The translations under genes and the position numbers were made by a program. Below, piece after piece: positions 10,132 through 19,110 of a stretch of 64,000 nucleotides of DNA. The DNA is from Microcystis panniformis FACHB-1757 (GTDB taxonomy: Bacteria; Cyanobacteriota; Cyanobacteriia; Cyanobacteriales; Microcystaceae): the NCBI RefSeq assembly GCF_001264245.1, contig NZ_CP011339.1, positions 5,394,001-5,458,000 of the forward strand, read 5' to 3'. The notes under the pieces are model-generated. The model searched no databases. It saw only the letters and a program-made list of their open reading frames with translations, and had not been told where the DNA came from. Within the stretch, counting starts at the first letter, position 1. Each line of letters begins with the position of its first letter.

Positions 10132-11112
10132 TTATTGGATTCTTGCCAAAGACTGCCTAAATTCTGCGAGAGAATTAGCGGTAGCTGCTAATTTTAGTAG
10201 CTCTTCTAAGATAGTAGGGTTAGTCATTTTGCCGATTATCTCTTCAATTTCTGAAGAAATCTGTCCAAACCGCACAGTTAAAACTGTTTTTATGTCATCA
10301 CGGCTTTTTTCTAGCACCCCAATTTCCTTACCAATTTCCTTGCCTATTTCTTTACCGCGTTCTATTCCTCGTAACTCCATATTACTCATTAAAGGCATGG
10401 TTCTTTCCTCCTCAAATTGTTTGATTTTACTCTCTAAACTTGACTGCAATTCAGGGGATAAAGTCATCATATTGTCGATGATTTCAAACAGTTTAATTAT
10501 CTGTTCTCTCTCGAACTCCTTTTCATATAATCCCCTGATTAACCTCCACTTCCACTGTTCCCGTTCTGGCAGCTTCCCAGTAGTCGCTTTTGTTTTCAGG
10601 TGTGCCATCACTATTATAGCAAAGGGATTACTACTTGCCTCTAGTTCTGACCATCTTTCCTCATAGTCCAGTAATTTAACTGTTGGGAATTTGAGGCTGA
10701 CTTCACAACCAGCGATGGTATAATTATAGGAATCTGGTCGCCAATTTACTCGTTCATCTCCTAATATAGCGAGACTGATAACCGGTTTCTGATACAAATC
10801 AAAGGCCCGATAGTTATAAATATACATCCTCTGAGGGAAATTTTCTTCGTATTGACTTTGAATTTCAATATGAATCAAAATCCAGACTTCTTCACCCCTG
10901 AGTAACCAGACTTTATAAAGTTTGTCAGCGAAACGTTTTTTTGTCTTAGCTGAAGCGGTAATCCGTTTGAGTTCTTTTTCCAGGGATTCGGGAATTTTTG
11001 TCCAATCAATCAATTGGTGAACTTCAGGAAAAAAGAAGTATAAAAACGCTTCAAAATATTCGCTTAATGCTTCTTTCCAGGGTTCATCATAATTGGCAGT
11101 TGTTTGGTTCAT
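10132..11112 (-). CDS. Rpn-family / DUF4351-like nuclease-transposase, copy 1
   Basis: A 326-residue member of the cyanobacterial family annotated as Rpn recombination-promoting nuclease or putative transposase (PD-(D/E)XK fold). The core HIEIQSQYEENFPQRMYIYN contains the expected E-x-Q segment after a beta strand; DKLYKVWL precedes it. A C-terminal charged helix carries three GKEI units (residues about 255-267). It is the first of four adjacent copies (10132-13423) and one of two that are intact. Rpn proteins promote recombination and may act in defence; the role here is not shown. Confidence 0.82.
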   Translation of the reverse strand: MNQTTANYDEPWKEALSEYFEAFLYFFFPEVHQLIDWTKIPESLEKELKRITASAKTKKRFADKLYKVWLLRGEEVWILIHIEIQSQYEENFPQRMYIYNYRAFDLYQKPVISLAILGDERVNWRPDSYNYTIAGCEVSLKFPTVKLLDYEERWSELEASSNPFAIIVMAHLKTKATTGKLPEREQWKWRLIRGLYEKEFEREQIIKLFEIIDNMMTLSPELQSSLESKIKQFEEERTMPLMSNMELRGIERGKEIGKEIGKEIGVLEKSRDDIKTVLTVRFGQISSEIEEIIGKMTNPTILEELLKLAATANSLAEFRQSLARIQ

Positions 11113-11133
11113 TGGAGAAGAAAATTACTGAGA

Positions 11134-11538
11134 CTATTGTTCTAAAAGTTGATGCAACTCATCAAAAGAATTAACGGTTAATGCCGATTTCAGTAACTCG
11201 TCTAAAATCGATAATACAGCAATTTTATCAACAGCTTGCTCAATTTCTATTGGAATGTCACCCAATCGCGTTTTCAGCACCGTTTTAATATAGTTACGAG
11301 CCTTTTCTAACGCTCCAATTTCCTTACCAATTTCTTTACCAATTTCCTTGCCTATTTCTTTACCGCGTTCTATCCCTCGTAACTCCCCAATTTCCTTACC
11401 AATTTCCTTGCCTATTTCTTTACCGCGTTCGATTCCTCGTAACTCCATATTACTCATTAAAGGCATGGTTCTTTCCTCCTCAAATTGTTTGATTTTACTC
11501 TCTAAACTTGACTGCAATTCAGGGGATAAAGTCATCAT
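11134..11538 (-). pseudogene. Rpn-like copy 2, 5' truncated
   Basis: Only the C-terminal 134 residues remain, starting at MMTLSPELQSSLESK; homology stops at about 11564, and beyond that an unrelated imperfect palindrome (11565-11596) replaces the catalytic N-terminal part. The repeat region has three plus four GKEI units split by an ELRGIER segment, more than copy 1. Without the nuclease core it should be inactive as an enzyme. Confidence 0.8.
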
Positions 11539-11588
11539 ATTGTCGATGATTTCAAACAGTTTACTAAGTAAGGTAGGTATTACCCACC

Positions 11589-12343
11589 CTACTTATTTAT
11601 GATGATACTAAAAGACTTCCTACACTCCTCAAAAGAATTTACTATAAGTGCGGCTTTTAACATCTCTTCTAAAACCGAAATAACTGAAGCATCATTGAGA
11701 CATTGTCCAATATCTCCAGGGATATCGCCTAGTCGGTTTTCCAAAACTTTTTTCACAAAATCACGAGCATTTTCTAACGCTCCAATTTCTTTACCAATTT
11801 CCTTACCGATTTCCTTACCGCGTTCGATTCCTCGTAACTCCATATTACTCATTAAAGGCATGGTTCTTTCCTCCTCAAATTGTTTGATTTTACTCTCTAA
11901 ACTTGACTGTAATTCAGGGGATAAAGTCATCATATTGTCGATGATTTCAAACAGTTTAATTATCTGTTCCCTCTCGAACTCCTTTTCATATAATCCCCTG
12001 ATTAACTTCCACTTCCACTGTTCCCGTTCTGGCAGCTTCCCAGTAGTCGCTTTTGTTTTCAGGTGTGCCATGACTATTATAGCAAAGGGATTGCTGCTTG
12101 CTTCCAATTAGTCACTGATAACTGATAACTGATAACTGATAACTGAATAGAGTTTGTCAGCAAAACGTTTTTTTGTCTTAGCTGAAGCGGTAATCCGTTT
12201 GAGTTCTTTTTCTAGGGATTCGGGAATTTTTGTCCAATCAATTAATTGGTGAACTTCAGGAAAAAGAAGTATAAAAACGCTTCAAAATACTCGCTTAATG
12301 CTTCTTTCCAGGGTTCATCATAATTGGCGGTTGTTTGGTTCAT
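11589..12343 (-). pseudogene. Rpn-like copy 3, internally replaced and frameshifted
   Basis: The C-terminal 172 residues (from MEASSNPFAI, 11589-12107) and the N-terminal 60 or so codons (12149-12343, start ATG at 12343) are both recognisable, but the central nuclease segment present in copies 1 and 4 is missing and a heptamer repeat (12111-12146) sits in its place. The N-terminal piece also has a one-base loss in an A run (five instead of six A near 12261). It has three GKEI units. It is not functional as a full-length nuclease. Confidence 0.82.
12111..12146. repeat. Heptamer repeat inside Rpn copy 3
   Basis: About five ACTGATA units occupy the deletion point of the copy 3 pseudogene. The same heptamer is at 23087-23169. 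The position suggests that the repeat was involved in the deletion or inserted at the break. Confidence 0.85.
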
Positions 12344-12364
12344 TGGAGAAGAAAATTAGTGAGA

Positions 12365-13423
12365 CTATTGTTCTAAAAGTTGATGCAACTCATCAAAAGA
12401 ATTAACGGTTAATGCCGATTTCAGTAACTCGTCTAAAATCGATAATACAGAAATTTTATCAACAGCTTGCTCAATTTCTATTGGAATATCACCCAATCGC
12501 GTTTTCAGCACCGTTTTAACATAGTTACGAGCATTTTCTAACGCTCCAATTTCCTTACCAATTTCCTTACCAATTTCCTTACCAATTTCCTTACCAATTT
12601 CCTTGCCTATTTCTTTACCGCGTTCTATCCCTCGTAACTCCCCAATTTCCTTACCAATTTCCTTACCGCGTTCGATTCCTCGTAACTCCATATTACTCAT
12701 TAAAGGCATGGTTCTTTCCTCCTCAAATTGTTTGATTTTACTTTCTAAACTTGACTGTAATTCAGGGGATAAAGTCATCATATTGTCGATGATTTCAAAC
12801 AGTTTAATTATCTGTTCCCTCTCGAACTCCTTTTCATACAATCCCCTGATTAACTTCCACTTCCACTGTTCCCGTTGTGGCAGCTTCCCAGTAGTTGCTT
12901 TTGTTTTCAGGTGTGCCATGACTATTATAGCAAAAGGATTGCTACTTGCTTCTAGTTCTGACCATCTTTCCTCATAGTCCAGTAATTTAACCGTTGGGAA
13001 TTTCAGACTCACTTCACAGCCGGCGATAGTATAATTATAGGAATCTGGTCGCCAATTTACTCGTTCATCTCCTAAAATTGCCAGACTGATAACCGGTTTC
13101 TGATACAAATCAAAGGCACGATAGTTATAAATATACATCCTCTGAGGGAAATTTTCTTCGTATTGGCTTTGAATTTCAATATGAATCAAAATCCAGACTT
13201 CTTCACCCCTGAGTAACCAAACTTTATAAAGTTTGTCAGCAAAACGTTTTTTTGTTTTAGAGGAAGCGGTAATCCGTTTGAGTTCTTTTTCTAGGGATTC
13301 GGGAATTTTTGTCCAATCAATCAATTGGTGAACTTCAGGAAAAAAGAAGCATAAAAACGCTTCAAAATACTCGCTTAATGCTTCTTTCCAGGGTTCATCA
13401 TAATTGGCGGTTGTTGGGTTCAT
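12365..13423 (-). CDS. Rpn-family / DUF4351-like nuclease-transposase, copy 4
   Basis: A 352-residue full-length paralogue, almost identical to copy 1 through the nuclease core (HIEIQSQYEENFPQ) and up to the repeat helix. It differs by having two plus six GKEI units around an ELRGIER segment and by its C-terminal tail, which instead matches copy 2 (RLGDIPIEIEQAVDKI). This mosaic pattern suggests recombination between copies. The start is the ATG at 13423. Confidence 0.82.
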   Translation of the reverse strand: MNPTTANYDEPWKEALSEYFEAFLCFFFPEVHQLIDWTKIPESLEKELKRITASSKTKKRFADKLYKVWLLRGEEVWILIHIEIQSQYEENFPQRMYIYNYRAFDLYQKPVISLAILGDERVNWRPDSYNYTIAGCEVSLKFPTVKLLDYEERWSELEASSNPFAIIVMAHLKTKATTGKLPQREQWKWKLIRGLYEKEFEREQIIKLFEIIDNMMTLSPELQSSLESKIKQFEEERTMPLMSNMELRGIERGKEIGKEIGELRGIERGKEIGKEIGKEIGKEIGKEIGKEIGALENARNYVKTVLKTRLGDIPIEIEQAVDKISVLSILDELLKSALTVNSFDELHQLLEQ

Positions 13424-13477
13424 TTGAGTTGTTTGCTTACTCGTAGGCTGTGAAGCGCGATAGCGTAACGCACCGAT

Positions 13478-13768
13478 TTAATAATAGAGGTGAATGGTGC
13501 TAATCTGGGGATTTTGTGGTAAAAAAGCGGAGATTTGTTCGATTCCGTCTTGATTGGGAGAGAGAATAACGGTGGCGACTCCTGGAATTACTCCAGCTTG
13601 GAGACTTTGATAATCGGTGACACCAGCATCGAGGAAAACTACGGTAGCGGTTAAACGCTGATTTCTCACACTATTCACCTGATTAGCTTGACTCAAGCCA
13701 TCAGATTGAGCAAAATTGAACAAAACATCGTCAACAGCAGGAAAGCTCGGCAAAAGGGTAGAAGTCAT
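13478..13768 (-). pseudogene. Truncated DUF4347 protein gene
   Basis: Ninety-six codons: a leader (MTSTLLPSFPAVDDVLFN) then the start of DUF4347 (ATVVFLDAGVTDYQSLQAGV), matching the giant protein at 5246-9607 almost residue for residue, then it breaks off after ISTIHL with two extra residues and a stop. Everything after the first 50 DUF4347 residues is lost. It looks like the stump of a second giant gene cut by the Rpn-like cluster. Confidence 0.8.
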
Positions 13769-13859
13769 GACGTTAACCGCAAAAGATTAATGCGACTATT
13801 TTATGCAAAGAATCCCAAATCTTTCAAGATACCTGTAACACAAATTAACATTTATTACA

Positions 13860-13904
13860 AGAAACCGGGTTTCTCAAAGAGTTTCTCAAAGAAACCCGTT
13901 TTCT
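13860..13904. repeat. Palindrome family A, copy 3 (extended loop)
   Basis: The arms AGAAACCGGGTTTCT and AGAAACCCGTTTTCT flank a loop in which GTTTCTCAAAGA is duplicated. It lies upstream of the leader fragment at 13768, as copy 2 does next to the other fragment. Confidence 0.65.
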
Positions 13905-13939
13905 CATTTGTTGGGAAGATGCAATCGCTAACGTCAAAG

Positions 13940-14873
13940 CTAGGCAGTTAAAGTATTTAACCAACTGATTAAATCTTTAACTGTAGAGAAATCGAATAAA
14001 GCTTCTGCTAATGCTTCGACATCATCAATACTTAACTCCATAATTTTAGTTTCCAATGAAGGATTAATCTCCCCTAACTTTCGTTTAAGTTGACGAAGAA
14101 TCAATGTCTTTTCCCGTTCGATACCTTGTTCGATACCTAGTTCAATACCTTGACGCATCCAACTGGTGGTAATTTGCATAACTCCCTCCTGTACCGGTTG
14201 ACTAAATGTGCTAATCTCTTCTTGAAATTGTCTCTCTTCCACCGGATTAAGATTGAGATATGTATCAATAAATCCAGAAATTAATTGCATTTTTGCAGGA
14301 TTTAACTTTAAAGTAATTAACAAGCGCAGACATTCCGCTTTTACCTTGGCTCGCTCTTTCTCGGCAATGTTCATCTTCGCCATCAAAGCTGAAGCAACTG
14401 GATTCGTTTGATTGAGAAAATCTCGCCAATTTAATCGATTTAACTGCACTACTTGATAATTAAATTCTAAGACTTTTAAATCGGGAAAATCGACTACATA
14501 TTGACTAATCGCTGCTCTTTTTGGCTTTGAATAAGAGAAAATGACAATCGGATAAATCGGTAAGACAAATTTCTCATGAAAGCGAGCAAAATAAGTAAAC
14601 ATTCGCCGGTTAAACCACTTGCGGGAACTTTCCTGCGCCTCTACATGAATCAGAAAAAACGATTCTTTTCCGCGAAACTTAACCTGTGCGACTAAATCGC
14701 TTTCATGTCTTTCTCCTTCCGTGACATCGGTAAATACTTCTTTGTCTAAAAAAGTAATCGAGTCTCTATCTAAATAATCCATCAATTGAGGAAAAAAATA
14801 ACTCAATAAATTCGACAAAAAAGGTGGAGATTAACTCCTTAAACAAGCGATCATGGTCAATATTATTAGTCAT
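13940..14873 (-). pseudogene. DUF4351/Rpn-like protein with N-terminal frameshift
   Basis: A different branch of the same superfamily: the core FFLIHVEAQESS has the E-x-Q motif, and the C-terminus (LILRQLKRKLGEINP and LSIDDVEALAEALFDF) is a typical DUF4351 tail. The open frame 13940-14818 begins at a TTG in mid-domain. The true N-terminus is visible from the ATG at 14873 (MTNNIDHDRLFKELISTFF), but a run of seven T on the sense strand near 14790, where six would keep frame, separates the two parts. It is either a recent mutation or a slippage site. Confidence 0.75.
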
Positions 14874-15016
14874 GTAATATCATCTTAACTAATCTGAGCG
14901 ATGAATGACTACTCTTCTACATTATATTCTGAAAAGTCGCCTTTGGCAACATATTGTTATGACCTCATCCCTTTAACCTACGAGGAGAGGGGGATGCTTC
15001 CCGCAAAAAAACCCGC

Positions 15017-15049
15017 AGAAAACGGGTTTCTTCGATAAACCCGTTTTCT
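15017..15049. repeat. Palindrome family A, copy 4
   Basis: Arms AGAAAACGGGTTTCT and (A/T)AAACCCGTTTTCT in the gap before hoxE. Just after it, 15053-15071 holds a fragment identical to the 5' end of the Rpn-like genes (CCAGGGTTCATCATAATTG), a trace of another lost copy. Confidence 0.7.
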
Positions 15050-15074
15050 ATTTCCAGGGTTCATCATAATTGAT

Positions 15075-15104
15075 TGTAGGGCTAATTCATGAATTAGCCC
15101 TACA
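15075..15104. repeat. Perfect 30-bp palindrome
   Basis: TGTAGGGCTAATTCA followed by its exact complement. A related palindrome (AGGGTTGATTCATGAATCAACCCT) is at 22032-22055. Apart from these palindromes, 14875-15442 shows no gene; it should contain the hoxE promoter. Confidence 0.85.
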
Positions 15105-15442
15105 GCTATTACTTAGCTATATTCCACTGCTAAATCGAGCGACTCTTGTTCCCCACTTAAGCCCGCCATAAAAGGCCCTATTCGTTGATTAAACACTATT
15201 ATAGGAAAGATGCAATGCAATCCTTGCTATCAAAGTAATTTCAGTTCCAGGCTGATTCGGAGCATCTTTCAATTTGACAAGGCCGAAAAATCCCCTATCC
15301 CCCAATAACTAAAGGAAAGATAAAGTTATCGATCGCCCTCCGGAGCCAGTGTCAGAATAAAAGCAGGGAGATGACCAAGGAAAACCGACAACTCTCCATC
15401 TTTTTCCCGTCATCGCCCCTAAAATTTATTTGGTCAAGATTT

Positions 15443-15952
15443 ATGCAAACTGCCAATCCTCGTCAAACGGAGAAAAAAGAGCATCCCAGTGGCGATAAAC
15501 GCTTCAAAGTCCTCGACATCACCATGAAGCGGGCAGGATATAATCAATCAGCCCTGATTGAAGTCCTGCACAAAGCCCAAGAGGCCTTCGGATTCCTAGA
15601 AGAAGATGTTCTCCTCTACGTTGCCCGGGCGCTAAAACTGCCCCTCAGTCGCGTCTATGGGGTAGCAACCTTCTATCATCTCTTTTCCCTGAAACCGGCG
15701 GGAAAACACACCTGTATCGTCTGTATGGGGACCGCTTGTTATGTCAAAGGCAGCGGCAAAATCCTCGAAGACATCGAAAACGCCTTTGATGTCAAAGTGG
15801 GAGAAACCACCGCCGATGGAGAAATTTCCCTAGTGTCGGCCCGTTGTATCGGGGCCTGTGGGATTGCACCGGCCGTGGTCTTCGATGGAGTCGTGGCCCC
15901 AAAACAAGATTCGGAAACTGTCTTGGCGAAACTAAAGAGTTTCTCCCAGTAA
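15443..15952 (+). CDS. hoxE: Bidirectional [NiFe] hydrogenase diaphorase subunit HoxE
   Basis: HoxE is the NuoE-like subunit of the diaphorase module that links the NAD(P)-coupled or ferredoxin-coupled hydrogenase to its electron carriers. It has a thioredoxin-like fold with one 2Fe-2S cluster: CMGTAC and CIGAC supply the four cysteines. LPLSRVYGVATFYHLF is the family signature. I chose the ATG at 15443 (169 residues), which fits family length; an upstream ATG at 15371 would add 24 residues. hoxF follows 28 bp later. Confidence 0.92.
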   Translation: MQTANPRQTEKKEHPSGDKRFKVLDITMKRAGYNQSALIEVLHKAQEAFGFLEEDVLLYVARALKLPLSRVYGVATFYHLFSLKPAGKHTCIVCMGTACYVKGSGKILEDIENAFDVKVGETTADGEISLVSARCIGACGIAPAVVFDGVVAPKQDSETVLAKLKSFSQ

Positions 15953-15980
15953 TTTTTCACTCTAGTGGATTGAGAAAAAT

Positions 15981-17588
15981 ATGGACTTACAAGAATTATT
16001 GGCAGTGGCCGAGAAAGAAAAAACTAGACAAAAAAGCATCCGGGTGCATTGTTGCACTTCCACCGGTTGCCAAGCTGCTAACTCCCTCCAAATCGAAAAA
16101 AACCTCGCCACTGCCGTCAAAGAGGCACACCTAGAGGATACAGTCGAAGTGGTGGGGGTCGGTTGTATGGGTTTTTGTGGTCGCGGTCCGTTGGTGGAAG
16201 TGGATCCCCAGGATCTCCTATACGAAGAAGTCACCCCGGAAAGTGCGGCCAGCATTATTGCGGCCTTAAACGGCGGCAAAACCGAGGTGCAATTAGGGGA
16301 CTCAAAACATCCCTTTTTCTCCCATCAAGTCAAAATTGTCCGGGAAAATAGCGGTAAAATCGATCCCGATCGCATTGAGGAATATATCGCCGTCGGTGGT
16401 TATCAATCTCTCTACAAGGCCCTCTACGAGATGACTCCGGCCCAGGTGGTGGAGGAAATCACCAAAAGCGGTTTGCGCGGCCGGGGAGGTGCGGGTTATC
16501 CCACCGGTTTAAAATGGGCGACGGTGGCTAAACAACCGGGTAAACAAAAATACGTTATCTGTAATGCCGATGAAGGCGACCCCGGGGCGTTTATGGACCG
16601 TAGTGTCTTGGAAAGTGACCCCCATTTAGTCCTGGAAGGAATGGCGATCGCTGCCTATGCTGTGGGGGCGGATCATGGTTATATCTATGTTAGAGCCGAA
16701 TATCCTCTGGCGATCGATCGTCTGCAAAAAGCGATTAATCAGGCCAAAAAATTTGGTTTAATGGGTTCCCAAGTATTCGAGTCCACTTTCGATTTTAAGG
16801 TAGATATCCGCATCGGGGCGGGGGCCTTTGTCTGTGGAGAGGAAACCGCTCTCATCCATTCCATTGAAGGCGGCCGCGGTACTCCCCGCACCCGTCCCCC
16901 CTATCCGGCCCAATCGGGTCTCGATGGTTGTCCCACCCTGATTAATAACGTGGAGTCCTACGCTAATATCGCCGCTATTATCCGCGAGGGAGCCGCTTGG
17001 TACGCCAATATCGGTACTGCCAGCAGTAAAGGCACAAAAATCTTCGCTTTGACGGGAAAAATTCGCAATAATGGGCTGATTGAAGTGCCGATGGGTATTA
17101 CTCTCCGGGAAATTGTCGAGGAGATGGGGGGTGGTGTTCCCGATGGTCAAGTGAAAGCGGTACAAACCGGCGGCCCCTCTGGGGGTTGTATTCCCGCTAA
17201 TTTACTCGATACTCCCGTGGATTACGAATCCTTAGCCAAACTCGGTTCGATGATGGGATCTGGGGGGATGGTGGTTATGGATGATACTACCAGTATGGTG
17301 GAAGTGGCGAAATTCTATATGGAGTTCTGTCGCGAGGAGTCCTGTGGTAAATGTATCCCCTGTCGCACGGGAACAGTACAAATGTTTGAATTATTGGCCA
17401 AAATTATCGCTCGAAAAGCCGATATTCACGACCTCGAAAACCTAGAACATCTCTGTCAAATGGTCAAAGAAACCAGTCTTTGTGGTCTTGGTCAAAGCGC
17501 TCCCAATCCGATTTTAAGTACCCTAAAGTATTTTAAGGAGGAATATCTGGCTCTGTTAGAGGAAATCAAGCACCCCGTCTCTGTTTGA
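15981..17588 (+). CDS. hoxF: Bidirectional [NiFe] hydrogenase diaphorase subunit HoxF
   Basis: HoxF is the NuoF-like flavoprotein subunit that binds FMN, NAD(P)H and Fe-S clusters. The N-terminal thioredoxin-like part has CCTSTGC and CMGFC. The NADH/FMN region has GLRGRGGAGYPTGLKW and CNADEGDPGAFMDRS, and the C-terminal 4Fe-4S site has SCGKCIPCRTGT with a distal CGLG cysteine. At 535 residues the protein appears complete. The IS605 element begins within about 12 bp of the stop, where hoxU would be expected. Confidence 0.95.
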   Translation: MDLQELLAVAEKEKTRQKSIRVHCCTSTGCQAANSLQIEKNLATAVKEAHLEDTVEVVGVGCMGFCGRGPLVEVDPQDLLYEEVTPESAASIIAALNGGKTEVQLGDSKHPFFSHQVKIVRENSGKIDPDRIEEYIAVGGYQSLYKALYEMTPAQVVEEITKSGLRGRGGAGYPTGLKWATVAKQPGKQKYVICNADEGDPGAFMDRSVLESDPHLVLEGMAIAAYAVGADHGYIYVRAEYPLAIDRLQKAINQAKKFGLMGSQVFESTFDFKVDIRIGAGAFVCGEETALIHSIEGGRGTPRTRPPYPAQSGLDGCPTLINNVESYANIAAIIREGAAWYANIGTASSKGTKIFALTGKIRNNGLIEVPMGITLREIVEEMGGGVPDGQVKAVQTGGPSGGCIPANLLDTPVDYESLAKLGSMMGSGGMVVMDDTTSMVEVAKFYMEFCREESCGKCIPCRTGTVQMFELLAKIIARKADIHDLENLEHLCQMVKETSLCGLGQSAPNPILSTLKYFKEEYLALLEEIKHPVSV

Positions 17589-17599
17589 GATTGACATCC

Positions 17600-17622
17600 T
17601 CACCGCCGGGGCCGGACGGTGA
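17600..17622 (-). ncRNA. IS605 end hairpin / likely 3' portion of omega-RNA
   Basis: TCACCG pairs with CGGTGA around a second self-complementary CCGGGGCCGG. It covers the last codons of tnpB. In known IS200/IS605 elements the omega-RNA starts inside the tnpB 3' end and runs to the transposon end. The RNA itself is inferred. Confidence 0.5.
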
Positions 17623-18844
17623 TGACCAGCAGATCAAACAAACTTAATTGAACGACCGACCGCTGGGTTGACGCTTCACGGGATGCTGCTTCTTTAACAG
17701 AAGTCTTACACTTTCCTCTGCGTCCGTTTTTTGAGGTCTCCGATTGCCCACCGGCGACCTTGATATTAATTGCGGCGTTCACGTCTCGATCATGGAAAGT
17801 CCCACAGAAAAGACATTCCCACTCACGGATATTTAACGCTTTCTTCCCGCCGATATTCCCACAACAGGAACACCTCTGAGACGTTGGCTCCCATCGGGAA
17901 ATTATCCGAAAATCACGCCCATATTTGTCAGATTTTGCCGATAGCATATCTCGAAAAGAACGCCATCCTAAATCTGATATAGCACGGGACAACTTGCGAT
18001 TTTTAACCATTCCCGATGTGTTTAAATCCTCTAAAATTATCGTTTGATTTTCACGAACAACTCTAGTGGATAGTTTCTGCAAGAAATCAGTACGAGTGTC
18101 TTTAATCTTTGCGTGGATTTTAGCCACTCGTTTTCTTGTTTTTTCCCGTCGGTTACTTCCTTTTTGCTTTCTAGAAAGGTTTTTCTGTGCTTTTCTTAGT
18201 CGTTTTAATCGTTTCTTTAACGGTTTCGGTGCGTCTATCTTTTCTCCTGTTGAGAGGGTAGCAAAGGTAGCAATCCCTAGATCAATTCCCACTGACTCCC
18301 CATTATTGGGAAGTATTTCGGACTGAATCTCGACGACAAAACTAAGAAAGTATCGATCTGATGCGTCTTTGATCACGGTGACGCTAGAAGGTTTAGAAGG
18401 TAATGGGCGACTCCAAACTATTCTTAAATCACCGATTTTCGCTAAAGTAACGCAGTGTTGGTTAACGGTAAAACCATTATCGGTAAATCTTGCTAATTGT
18501 TTAGATTTACGCTTCTTAAATTTAGGAGGTTTGACTTTCTTTCCTTTTCTTTCTCCCTTGCAAGATGCAAAAAAGTTAGAATAGGCTGTCTCTAAGTCTC
18601 TCAAAGACTGCTGTAAAGGGATAGAAGAAACCTCGGTTAACCACTGTTTTTCTTCTGTTTTCTTGACTTGAGTTAGTCTTTTAGATAACTCAGTATATTT
18701 TGGCTTTTTCTCCCCTTGTCGATAGAGTTCTTGACAGTAAGCTAAGGTATCGTTCCAGACAACGCGCACACACCCGAACAACTGAGACAAAAGCCTCTTT
18801 TGTTGGTCTGTTGGGTAAATACGGTATTGATACCTCGCTTTCAT
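17600..18844 (-). CDS. tnpB: TnpB RNA-guided nuclease (IS605 OrfB)
   Basis: TnpB is a compact RuvC nuclease guided by omega-RNA, an ancestor of Cas12, which favours retention of the transposon. The 414-residue protein has the N-terminal helix-turn-helix region (RYQYRIYPTDQQKRLL), the RuvC-I aspartate in VGIDLGIATFATLSTG (near residue 188), the glutamate in IILEDLNTSGM (near 271), a zinc ribbon (CSCCGN and CLFCGT) and the last aspartate in HDRDVNAAINI (near 351). All catalytic residues are present, so it may be active. It ends 12 bp from hoxF. Confidence 0.93.
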   Translation of the reverse strand: MKARYQYRIYPTDQQKRLLSQLFGCVRVVWNDTLAYCQELYRQGEKKPKYTELSKRLTQVKKTEEKQWLTEVSSIPLQQSLRDLETAYSNFFASCKGERKGKKVKPPKFKKRKSKQLARFTDNGFTVNQHCVTLAKIGDLRIVWSRPLPSKPSSVTVIKDASDRYFLSFVVEIQSEILPNNGESVGIDLGIATFATLSTGEKIDAPKPLKKRLKRLRKAQKNLSRKQKGSNRREKTRKRVAKIHAKIKDTRTDFLQKLSTRVVRENQTIILEDLNTSGMVKNRKLSRAISDLGWRSFRDMLSAKSDKYGRDFRIISRWEPTSQRCSCCGNIGGKKALNIREWECLFCGTFHDRDVNAAINIKVAGGQSETSKNGRRGKCKTSVKEAASREASTQRSVVQLSLFDLLVITVRPRR

Positions 18845-18880
18845 TGGGTTAAGATGTGTGTGTCTGTATTTATTTTAACT

Positions 18881-19093
18881 AGGGTTTGCTGAATAAATCT
18901 AAAAACCTTGTTGGATAAGACTTTTGGACTTTTTTCCCCTCAAAAAGTGCCAGCCATTGCGGGGATAGGGGGGAAAATTCAGGTACTTTTTCCCTGAAAA
19001 TTAGGTAGTTGACCACCTGAAAATCGATCAAACCCCACACCCCACACCCCACACCCCACACCCTGCCCCAGAAAAGCTTTTTCAGCAGCCCCT
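18881..19093. mobile_element. MITE family B, copy 1
   Basis: A 213-bp element with terminal inverted repeats AGGGTTTGCTGAATAAA and TTTTTCAGCAGCCCCT, flanked by AACT on both sides (18877-18880 and 19094-19097). The interior contains several CCCCACA repeats (about 19033-19062). It is closely similar to 20150-20363 and shares only the ends with 30958-31097. It lies between the divergent IS605 genes, so it may affect their promoters. Confidence 0.8.
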
Positions 19094-19110
19094 AACTAGG
19101 TCTGTTAATA

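Noticed and set aside
11565..11596. Imperfect palindrome considered as a CRISPR-like or terminator unit
   Set aside because: Single copy with no spacers; it only marks the truncation point between Rpn copies 2 and 3.
11348..11602. Plus-strand open frames rich in PISLPISLP across the Rpn cluster
   Set aside because: They are the antisense of the GKEI repeats and have no independent support.
19033..19062. CCCCACA tandem run considered as a separate repeat locus
   Set aside because: It is the interior of the MITE, and the same run is in the copy at 20150-20363.
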